The notes under the pieces: generated by a model
Seen by the model: the letters and a program-made list of their open reading frames with translations, nothing else
Databases searched by the model: none
What the model was told of the DNA's origin: nothing
NCBI GenBank assembly: GCA_012839665.1
Contig: DUMX01000044.1
Span: forward strand, 1 to 5,239
Length of the DNA: 5,239 nucleotides
Source: Gelria sp.
GTDB lineage: Bacteria > Bacillota > Syntrophomonadia > Syntrophomonadales > Syntrophomonadaceae
Direction of reading: 5' to 3'
Made by a program: the position numbers and the translations under genes
Part shown: piece after piece, positions 1 to 4,814 of the stretch
Numbering within the stretch: the first letter of the stretch is position 1
Layout of the letters: each line of letters opens with the position of its first letter

Positions 1-10
1 ACTGCAATCC

Positions 11-40
11 CGCGGGCGGACACATGGGTCCGCCCCTACA
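11..40 (-). repeat. Hairpin-forming dispersed repeat, copy 1
   Basis: A G+C-rich palindromic element in non-coding DNA. The stem is a perfect 8 bp pairing of GGGCGGAC (14-21) with GTCCGCCC (28-35) around a 6-base loop. Read on the minus strand it begins TGTAGGGG, has a CCATGT loop and ends CCCGCG. The element at 4106-4136 has the same plan (TGTAGGG, CCCTGT loop, CCCG end) but a different stem sequence, so the pairing is kept while the bases change. This is the style of the short REP-like repeats scattered between genes in many clostridial genomes. No U-run follows on either strand, so it is not a standard terminator. Confidence 0.65.
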
Positions 41-42
41 GA

Positions 43-73
43 TTACGTGCTACTGTACAGGAAGAGCACGTAA
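43..73. repeat. Inverted repeat enclosing a CTGTACAG palindrome
   Basis: A 9 bp perfect inverted repeat, TTACGTGCT (43-51) and AGCACGTAA (65-73), surrounds a 13-base centre that includes the perfect 8-base palindrome CTGTACAG (53-60). The sequence after it is A-rich rather than T-rich on the plus strand, so it does not look like an intrinsic terminator for that strand. It could be an operator-like site, a stem-loop in the 3' end of an upstream transcript, or part of the neighbouring repeat. The pairing is directly visible; any function is unknown. Confidence 0.4.
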
Positions 74-115
74 AAACATTTTCATGGATGGTTGCGTGTG
101 TACATATTTTGTACC

Positions 116-160
116 ATAGCCTGGGAATAGATTAAGAAATCTATTCCCAGGCTATTTTTT
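116..160 (+). terminator. Strong intrinsic terminator upstream of the ger operon
   Basis: A perfect 18 bp inverted repeat (116-133 with 138-155) closes a 4-base AAGA loop and is followed directly by a run of six T (155-160) on the plus strand. On the minus strand the bases after the stem are not T-rich, so it acts in one direction. It most likely ends a transcript that begins left of the window. It sits only 65 bases before the first ger start codon, so it would insulate the operon from read-through. An attenuator role in a longer ger leader is possible, but I see no clear competing antiterminator stem. Confidence 0.9.
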
Positions 161-213
161 ACGGATATAAAAACATCTCCTGGTTAAAAATATGCCTACA
201 AGTATTTTTTAAC

Positions 214-218
214 TGGAG
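214..218 (+). promoter_or_regulatory. Ribosome binding site of the ger A-subunit gene
   Basis: TGGAG lies 7 bases before the ATG at 226 and supports that start. No other ATG, GTG or TTG is in frame between the terminator and this ATG, and the next in-frame ATG is codon 35, which would remove the start of the conserved N-terminal domain. The 161-213 leader is A+T-rich. I could not find a convincing sigma-A or sigma-G promoter there, although GerA-type operons in Bacillus are normally read by forespore sigma-G. Confidence 0.7.
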
Positions 219-225
219 TAATGTT

Positions 226-1803
226 ATGCGTAAAATTCCCCGCCGGGGTGAGGAAACTCAACCGCAAGGTGGCCATGATACTAAGGGAATACCGGATATT
301 CCACTACCGCAGGGTTATGACGATAAGATGGCTCTGCTACGACCTTATGTAGAGAAAAGCCATGACCTGATTGCCCGCCCTTTCTACCTGGATAGTGAGA
401 TGAAGCTGCAGGCTTGTGCCTTTTATTTTAATGATGTTGTCGATGCTAAAAGGTTAAATGAACATGTATTAAAGCCCCTGATGATGCACAGTGGGGGTTG
501 GGAATCAGGTGACTATAATAATACTGACCGCATGGACCTCATAATTCGCACATCCATCAGTGTGGGACAATTACGTAAAACCGATAGCTTCGCGGTGATG
601 GTGCACAGTATCTTTGACGGTATGCTGGTACTAGTTTTTGAGAGTATCCAGGAAGCAGTCATCATCGATATTCACGGCGGGCAGGTCCGAGCTATCGAAG
701 AACCCCCTTCGGAAAAGGCTATACGTGGCCCCCGCGAAGGTTTTATCGAAAACCTGGATATAAACATCGCTATGGTCCGGCGCCACCTGCGTACTCCCCG
801 CCTGGTGATAAAAAAAACTATAGTGGGCCAGCGTACCCGTACCCCGGTGGCAGTTTTGTATATTGATGATATAGTTGACCAGGGTTTGCTGGAGCAGGTT
901 AATGACCGGCTTAACCGTATTGATATAGATGGGGTGTTTAGTGCTGGAAGTATTATTCAGATGATTGAGGATAAGCCTTACTCTCTCTTTCCACAGATAT
1001 GGACCAGTGAGCGCCCTGAGAAAACCATAGCTGAATTGCTGGAAGGCCGGATAGCCATAATGATAGATGGCACCCCTACCGCTATTTTTTTACCATCACT
1101 ATTTGTTGAGTTTTTTCAGGCTTCGGAGGATTATCTGGAGCGTGTTTTTGTAGGTTCATTTATCAGGTTTATACGCTATTTTGCCTTTTTTATTGCCGTT
1201 TCACTTCCGGCTCTTTATATTGCCTTGATTAGTTTTACTCCGGAACTGATGCCAGCGAATTTGGTCGTCAGCCTGGCCCAGGCTCGTAAGGAAGTACCCT
1301 TTCCAGTTTTGATTGAAGTATTGATTCAGGAATTTATCATTCAAATGGTAATCGAGTCAGGATTGCGTATACCCGGTCCGGTAGGGCAGACTGCGGGGGT
1401 GGTGGCAGGTATTATCCTGGGTCAGGCAGCCATATCTGCTAAACTAGCCAGCCCGGCCATAATAATTATTATTGCCATTACTACTATCTGTACCTTTGCC
1501 CTGCCTTCAGGTCCGGTGGTACAGGCTACCCGCATCCTGCGGCTGCCGCTGATTATTCTTACCGCCATTTTCGGCTTATTTGGTTTTTCCCTGGGTTGGT
1601 TATTTATGCTTACCCATCTTTGCAGCCTGGAAAGCCTGGGCGTTCCGTATTTTGCTCCCTTTGCCCCCGGACGTTATGCTGATTTGAAAGACGTTTTCTT
1701 CCGCACCTGGTTATGGAAAATGAATAAAAGGCCCATGTCTATACCAACTCAGCAGAAACAGCGCCAGGGCAGAACCGGAAAAGAGGGGGGAGCAGGTGAA
1801 TAG
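226..1803 (+). CDS. gerAA: Spore germinant receptor A subunit (GerA family)
   Basis: A subunit of a nutrient germinant receptor in the spore inner membrane. In Bacillus, A subunits form the oligomeric, ion-conducting core that responds to nutrients bound by the B subunit. The 525-residue length is normal for the family. Residues 1-30 are a polar, variable lead. About 35-300 is the cytosolic domain, with the family pattern EGFIENLDINIAMVRRHLRT (171-190), then YIDDIVD (212-218), SLFPQIWTSERPEKT (253-267) and LLEGR (271-275). Membrane segments lie near 314-336, 388-404, 409-426 and 440-462. The conserved end HLCSLESLGVPYFAPFAP (464-481) and a basic, Gln-rich tail follow. The membrane half is divergent: FTPELMP (337-343) where relatives usually have a His, and QEFIIQMVIESG (368-379) where they usually have an acidic ME..FE..REAG pattern. 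It is the first gene of an A-B-C operon and overlaps the next by 8 bases. The symbol is family-level only; the receptor subtype is not assigned. Confidence 0.95.
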   Translation: MRKIPRRGEETQPQGGHDTKGIPDIPLPQGYDDKMALLRPYVEKSHDLIARPFYLDSEMKLQACAFYFNDVVDAKRLNEHVLKPLMMHSGGWESGDYNNTDRMDLIIRTSISVGQLRKTDSFAVMVHSIFDGMLVLVFESIQEAVIIDIHGGQVRAIEEPPSEKAIRGPREGFIENLDINIAMVRRHLRTPRLVIKKTIVGQRTRTPVAVLYIDDIVDQGLLEQVNDRLNRIDIDGVFSAGSIIQMIEDKPYSLFPQIWTSERPEKTIAELLEGRIAIMIDGTPTAIFLPSLFVEFFQASEDYLERVFVGSFIRFIRYFAFFIAVSLPALYIALISFTPELMPANLVVSLAQARKEVPFPVLIEVLIQEFIIQMVIESGLRIPGPVGQTAGVVAGIILGQAAISAKLASPAIIIIIAITTICTFALPSGPVVQATRILRLPLIILTAIFGLFGFSLGWLFMLTHLCSLESLGVPYFAPFAPGRYADLKDVFFRTWLWKMNKRPMSIPTQQKQRQGRTGKEGGAGE

Positions 1804-2890
1804 TACTGATACCATTACCAGCAAACAGCTAATATTTATCATTATTGGGGCTCAAGTTGGCATGGGGATTTTTAGCCTCCCCCGTTTGGTAAGTGCAGAG
1901 GCGCACCAGGACGCATGGTTAGCAGTACTTTTGGGTGCTCTAGTTCCTTTACTGATGCTGATTATAATTGAACGATTGGGGCGCCGCATGCCGGAATTAA
2001 GTTTTGTCAGTATGAATCACTTCTTGTTTGGGCGCTGGTTAGGCTCGGTTATGGTTTTCCTGTTCGTATTTTATGTGATTTTTTTTAATTCTACGGTAGT
2101 ACGAATATTTACTGAGATAACTGTTATTTTTCTTTTGCCCCGTACGCCAGTTCCGGTTGTTGCTTTGGTAGTAGTGCTGGCAATAGTTTATATAATAAAC
2201 AAAGATGCTCGGGTGGTAGCCCGGTTAAACGAAGTGCTATTTTGGATAATTCTACCGTTAATATTTTTGTTCATGATACCTCTGGTAAATGCGGATTATA
2301 CTAATCTCCTACCGGTGGGAGGAGCCGGGTTTAAGGCTATAGTCCGGGGAGTTCTGCCCAGCAGTTATGCTTATGCCGGAATGGAAGTTCTGCTGGTATT
2401 TTATTTCTTGGTCAAGAGCAAGAGTGAGGTAATTAAGGCAGGGATACTGGGTTTAGGGTGGACTACCCTGGTTTATTTAATTTTGACCTTGATATGCCTG
2501 CTGGTCTGGGGCAGTGAAACTATACAAATAATAAACTGGCCGGCACTTACGGTATTGAAAACTATAAAATTTCCGGTATTGGAAAGGCCGGAGTTTTTAT
2601 TATTGACGGTGTGGATGGGTGTGGGTATCCGTCCGGTTATGAACCTGGGTTTCGCTGCAGCTTACTCCTTAGGTGAGGTGCTACATGTTAAACGGGATAA
2701 ATATTTTCACCTGGTGGTGATGGCGATTGCATTGCCCATTTATATCCTGGCTCTATTACCTCCTAATCTAATCATTGCTTTTAAATGGACGGAATATGCC
2801 GGCTATACTTTCCTGCTGGTCGGGTTGTTATACCCTTTGCTTATGCTGGTGATTACAGTCATTCGGGGGAAGGGGGCCCAAAGTGCTTAA
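1796..2890 (+). CDS. gerAB: Spore germinant receptor B subunit (GerAB/GerKB-type permease)
   Basis: An integral membrane subunit of the germinant receptor, from the spore-germination branch of the APC (amino acid-polyamine-organocation) transporter superfamily. In Bacillus this subunit binds the nutrient, L-alanine in the case of GerAB. At 364 residues it has family-typical length and about ten hydrophobic segments, near 11-29, 39-60, 80-113, 117-134, 142-164, 185-206, 214-237, 265-290, 302-325 and 333-357. Family marks include the N-terminal QVGMGIFSLPR (20-30), matching the unwound first helix of APC proteins, and PVLERPEFLLLTVW (260-273). The start is a GTG at 1796, inside the last codons of the A gene (8-base overlap), preceded by a G-rich Shine-Dalgarno stretch near 1781-1792. 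This suggests translational coupling. The ligand cannot be predicted from sequence. The symbol denotes the family. Confidence 0.94.
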   Translation: MNSTDTITSKQLIFIIIGAQVGMGIFSLPRLVSAEAHQDAWLAVLLGALVPLLMLIIIERLGRRMPELSFVSMNHFLFGRWLGSVMVFLFVFYVIFFNSTVVRIFTEITVIFLLPRTPVPVVALVVVLAIVYIINKDARVVARLNEVLFWIILPLIFLFMIPLVNADYTNLLPVGGAGFKAIVRGVLPSSYAYAGMEVLLVFYFLVKSKSEVIKAGILGLGWTTLVYLILTLICLLVWGSETIQIINWPALTVLKTIKFPVLERPEFLLLTVWMGVGIRPVMNLGFAAAYSLGEVLHVKRDKYFHLVVMAIALPIYILALLPPNLIIAFKWTEYAGYTFLLVGLLYPLLMLVITVIRGKGAQSA

Positions 2891-4016
2891 AAAAGCCGGC
2901 TTGATAATTATTGTTTTTTTACTTTTTAACCTGTGCGGTTGTTGGGATTCCCAAGATTTGGAAGATTTATCTTTTCCACTGGCAGCAGCATATGATGTGC
3001 ATTTATCCGGTAGTGCTGATTCCTCCGACCCACCTGCTGAACCTGGTTATAAGCTGGTAGATTTGACTACTCTGGTACCTAACCTGGCTCCTAAAGCTGA
3101 AAAACCGGTAAACATAAAAACTCTCTCCGGTATTACCATAGCCGATGCCCGTCAGCGACAGGGCCTTACCGATGCTGATACCTATGTAACCGGAATGAAT
3201 CAGGTTATTATAATGGGTGAAGAGTTGGCCCGCACTGGCTTAAATCCTTTTTTAGATTCTCTACTGCGGAGCCCCACTGTTTCTGGTTCTATGTATTTTG
3301 CCGTAGCTGCCGGGCGGGGTGAGGATATTCTTAAAACGCCAATTAAAAACTATAATAATATGGGAATTTACCTGGTGGCCTTATTCAATGGCATTCAACA
3401 GAGAACATTTATACCGGTTACTAGAATGGAGGAGTTTCAGCGTTATCAGAGTACAGGTAAAAATCCGGTAGCCCCGATTTTGGAACAAAGAGGGGACCGG
3501 GTGATTATAAGCGGGGTAGCCATATTTAAAAAAGACCGCCTGGTAAAAAAACTGGACATAGAAGAAGGTCATGAACTGGTACTGCTGCGTGGTATAAAAG
3601 GGAGAAGCTTTTTACCCTTCAGTAGAAAGGTGGATGGGACTTATCACCGGGGGGCAGTATTGGTCAGTAACAGCCGGAAAGTAAAGTATAATCAGAATCA
3701 GCAAGGACATAACTTTTTCATAACCGTAAAACTAAACGGAAGTCTGGAGGAACATGGCTATCAAGCCCTGATAACGGAAGAACACCTGCAGGAGATTGAA
3801 AAAACCATAGAACAGCAGGTACAAACCCAGTGTGAGATATTTATTAATAAGATGCAGGAAGAAATAAAAGTTGATTGCATTGATATCTCTAAATTTGCCC
3901 TGGCTAAGAACCGCCGCGTACTGGAGAAAGATATAGATAAGCCTGAATTTATTCAGAATGCCAATATTCAGGTAAAGGTCAAGGTACATCTACAGAACGT
4001 CGGTGAAACCCGGTAA
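2883..4016 (+). CDS. gerAC: Spore germinant receptor C subunit, Ger(x)C lipoprotein
   Basis: The lipoprotein subunit of the receptor, expected on the outer face of the spore inner membrane. The 377-residue length is normal. Residues 1-20 are a lipoprotein signal: Lys3-Lys4, a hydrophobic core and the lipobox LCGC, giving lipidation at Cys20 followed by WD, the typical GerC start. The N-terminal domain (about 21-200) includes IIMGEELARTGLNPFLDSLLR (109-129, slightly extended), a family pattern. The C-terminal domain (about 205-372) begins VIISGVAIFKKDRLV (207-221). A helical stretch (about 298-328) and a final strand region IQVKVKVHL (362-370) follow. The extreme end lacks the Trp and Phe-Pro residues common in relatives. 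Residues 42-56 are a Ser/Asp/Pro-rich, low-complexity insert-like loop. The GTG start at 2883 lies inside the end of the B gene (8-base overlap), with a G-rich Shine-Dalgarno at 2870-2876. It is the last gene of the operon. The symbol denotes the family. Confidence 0.94.
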   Translation: MLKKAGLIIIVFLLFNLCGCWDSQDLEDLSFPLAAAYDVHLSGSADSSDPPAEPGYKLVDLTTLVPNLAPKAEKPVNIKTLSGITIADARQRQGLTDADTYVTGMNQVIIMGEELARTGLNPFLDSLLRSPTVSGSMYFAVAAGRGEDILKTPIKNYNNMGIYLVALFNGIQQRTFIPVTRMEEFQRYQSTGKNPVAPILEQRGDRVIISGVAIFKKDRLVKKLDIEEGHELVLLRGIKGRSFLPFSRKVDGTYHRGAVLVSNSRKVKYNQNQQGHNFFITVKLNGSLEEHGYQALITEEHLQEIEKTIEQQVQTQCEIFINKMQEEIKVDCIDISKFALAKNRRVLEKDIDKPEFIQNANIQVKVKVHLQNVGETR

Positions 4017-4018
4017 CG

Positions 4019-4039
4019 GAATTAAGAATTAAAAATTAA
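4019..4039 (+). repeat. Three tandem copies of the heptamer GAATTAA
   Basis: Directly after the C-subunit stop codon come GAATTAA (4019-4025), GAATTAA (4026-4032) and AAATTAA (4033-4039), the last with one change. Similar AATTAA-rich tandem tracts occur at the edges of short intergenic repeats in many bacteria. Here the tract opens a 140-base island of repeats between two convergent genes. ATTAACG at 4035-4041 also has an exact inverted partner CGTTAAT at 4088-4094, so these may mark the ends of one small element. Confidence 0.6.
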
Positions 4040-4043
4040 CGTT

Positions 4044-4072
4044 GAAATACCTCGTATTTCTCTTTATTTCAA
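4044..4072 (+). terminator. Weak AT-rich hairpin, possible ger operon terminator
   Basis: GAAATAC (4044-4050) pairs exactly with GTATTTC (4054-4060) around a 3-base loop, followed by the T-rich TCTTTATTTC (4061-4070). An alternative pairing is TTGAAAT (4042-4048) with ATTTCAA (4066-4072). The stem is short and mostly A-T, so it would be a weak terminator. It lies 27 bases after the C-subunit stop codon, the right place to end the ger transcript, and no better candidate is present on that side. Confidence 0.3.
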
Positions 4073-4088
4073 TCTTTTACGAACAATC

Positions 4089-4152
4089 GTTAATCTGCGT
4101 CTGTTTGTAGGGAACGGCCCCTGTGCCGTCCCGCCGTTGTTAATCTGCGTCT
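4089..4152 (+). repeat. Perfect 14-base direct repeats flanking a 36-base insert
   Basis: GTTAATCTGCGTCT occurs exactly at 4089-4102 and 4139-4152, a 50-base period. The 36 bases between them hold the hairpin repeat copy 2. The arrangement resembles a target duplication around an inserted element, or a repeat unit that carries the hairpin as its centre. The second copy ends six bases before the stop codon of the minus-strand gene. Confidence 0.75.
4106..4136 (+). repeat. Hairpin-forming dispersed repeat, copy 2
   Basis: The element reads TGTAGGG, then a stem, a CCCTGT loop, the other stem arm and CCCGCCG. The stem pairs GGG (4110-4112) with CCC (4130-4132) and ACGGC (4114-4118) with GCCGT (4125-4129), with a single bulged A at 4113. 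It is the same design as the element at 11-40 but in the opposite orientation. It sits between convergent genes, so the RNA hairpin could also cap 3' ends of both transcripts, although neither side has a good U-run. Confidence 0.65.
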
Positions 4153-4157
4153 AACAT

Positions 4158-4643
4158 TTAAGTTTGCTTTAGTTCGCTGGAGATTAGCACAGGCGTGTAG
4201 TTATCCCTGCTTTTTATACCCAGGCTAATATAGTAGGGGGATTCTCTCGGAACCTCCCAGTCATAACTTCCCACCGGTTTTTTGACCGGTATTTCCTGGT
4301 AGCAATCTTCATTATTATCCTGATATAAACGTATTACCAGTTGTTTATCACCAGATTTTGTACCCAGTTGTTTTAATATCTCCTGCCATTTCCCCTGACT
4401 AAGATGCCAATAGGCTCGTAGCTGACCAGATTCTGCAGGCATTAGTTTTATACTATCATCAGGCAGATAAAATTCCCCTTCTTCCAGATACTTAAATAAT
4501 TCCTGTGCCGACTCAAAAGCAAATCTGATTCTATCGGGTACTCTTAGCCGCTGCTCCCGCCGGGGACTGTGCGAATCCAGTACCCAGTAAAGCATTACTA
4601 GCAGGACTACAGTAAGCAGTATTATATACAACAATGGCGACAT
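4158..4643 (-). CDS. Small membrane-anchored protein with a DUF4912-like domain
   Basis: A 161-residue protein of unknown function. Residues 3-22 form one hydrophobic N-terminal segment without a clear cleavage site, followed by the basic SPRREQRLR (26-34), so it is probably a single-pass anchor. The soluble part resembles DUF4912: LRAYWHLS (75-82) fits the family's aromatic YW pattern, LVIRLY (102-107) the hydrophobic-Arg-aromatic strand, and GSYDWEVPRESPYYISLGIK (125-144) with the following SSEL (155-158) the terminal strands. This assignment is from pattern memory and is moderate. Residues 40-66 are a charged linker. The ATG is supported by a consensus AGGAGG on the minus strand, 9 bases upstream. 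The gene is convergent with the ger operon and divergent from the CPBP-like gene. A sigma-G/F-like promoter may precede it. No catalytic motif is visible; a structural or binding role is possible but unproven. Confidence 0.8.
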   Translation of the reverse strand: MSPLLYIILLTVVLLVMLYWVLDSHSPRREQRLRVPDRIRFAFESAQELFKYLEEGEFYLPDDSIKLMPAESGQLRAYWHLSQGKWQEILKQLGTKSGDKQLVIRLYQDNNEDCYQEIPVKKPVGSYDWEVPRESPYYISLGIKSRDNYTPVLISSELKQT

Positions 4644-4652
4644 AATATCTAA

Positions 4653-4658
4653 CCTCCT
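4653..4658 (-). promoter_or_regulatory. Consensus ribosome binding site of the DUF4912-like gene
   Basis: On the minus strand AGGAGG lies 9 bases before the ATG (4643-4641). This near-perfect Shine-Dalgarno site supports both the gene and its start codon. Confidence 0.85.
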
Positions 4659-4679
4659 GGTCTTTATTGGTGAGGTGTA

Positions 4680-4697
4680 AGGGGTAATTTAACCCCT
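4680..4697. promoter_or_regulatory. Short inverted repeat in the divergent intergenic region
   Basis: AGGGGT (4680-4685) and ACCCCT (4692-4697) form a 6 bp inverted repeat around a 6-base A+T centre. It lies about 40-55 bases upstream of the minus-strand start codon. If the tentative promoter at 4712-4740 is used, the repeat would fall at the beginning of the 5' leader. It could be an operator or a leader hairpin; there is no evidence to choose between them. Confidence 0.35.
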
Positions 4698-4711
4698 ATT
4701 TCCGTATTAAA

Positions 4712-4740
4712 TAGTATTTCCCATTAGCAGAATTTATAAC
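4712..4740 (-). promoter_or_regulatory. Tentative sigma-G/F-like promoter of the DUF4912-like gene
   Basis: On the minus strand GTTATA (4740-4735) is followed after 16 bases by AATACTA (4718-4712). Forespore promoters read by sigma-G or sigma-F have a -10 element close to CATACTA and a -35 element ending in ATA. Here the -10 matches CATACTA at 6 of 7 positions and the -35 ends in ATA. The predicted leader is about 60 bases. Such short matches occur by chance in A+T-rich DNA, so this is a weak call. Confidence 0.3.
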
Positions 4741-4784
4741 GAAGGTTATCCTGCCCTGATTATGTTCTATGCTATCTTTCGGTG

Positions 4785-4790
4785 TATAAT
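4785..4790 (+). promoter_or_regulatory. Perfect TATAAT -10 element upstream of the CPBP-like gene
   Basis: TATAAT matches the sigma-A -10 consensus and lies 24 bases before the start codon at 4815, giving a very short leader that still includes the ribosome binding site. The -35 region around 4760-4768 is a poor match to TTGACA, so the promoter may be weak or need an activator. Confidence 0.5.
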
Positions 4791-4801
4791 TAAAAAAGTG
4801 A

Positions 4802-4807
4802 GGGAGG
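4802..4807 (+). promoter_or_regulatory. Ribosome binding site of the CPBP-like gene
   Basis: GGGAGG lies 7 bases before the ATG at 4815. The nearby GTG at 4811 is out of frame with the reading frame that stays open, so the ATG is the likely start. Confidence 0.8.
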
Positions 4808-4814
4808 CCGGTGT

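Noticed and set aside
1..135. Open plus-strand frame from base 1 to a TAA at 133-135
   Set aside because: It runs through two hairpin repeats and into the terminator stem, has no visible start in the window and gives no recognisable protein pattern. It is more likely a chance open frame than the end of an upstream gene.
181..208. Possible sigma-A promoter TGGTTA (181-186) and TATTTT (203-208)
   Set aside because: The -35 matches at only 3 of 6 positions and the -10 at 4 of 6, and the transcript would start on the Shine-Dalgarno site.
3381..3572. Minus-strand open frame of 63 codons inside the C-subunit gene
   Set aside because: It is fully antisense to a well-supported Ger(x)C gene and shows no family resemblance.
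3732..3989. Minus-strand open frame of 85 codons inside the C-subunit gene
   Set aside because: It is antisense to the conserved C-terminal domain. Its Phe/Leu/Tyr-rich composition is what the complement of a Lys/Glu/Gln-rich region gives.
4089..4152. Minimal CRISPR-like unit (two repeats, one 36-base spacer)
   Set aside because: The repeat is only 14 bases, there are only two copies, the 'spacer' is itself a known-style palindromic repeat with a relative at 11-40, and no cas genes are present.
4273..4290. ACCGGT-N6-ACCGGT repeat that could be a terminator or operator
   Set aside because: It lies inside the DUF4912-like coding region, where it encodes part of KKPVG. ACCGGT is self-complementary, so the hairpin is short and likely incidental.
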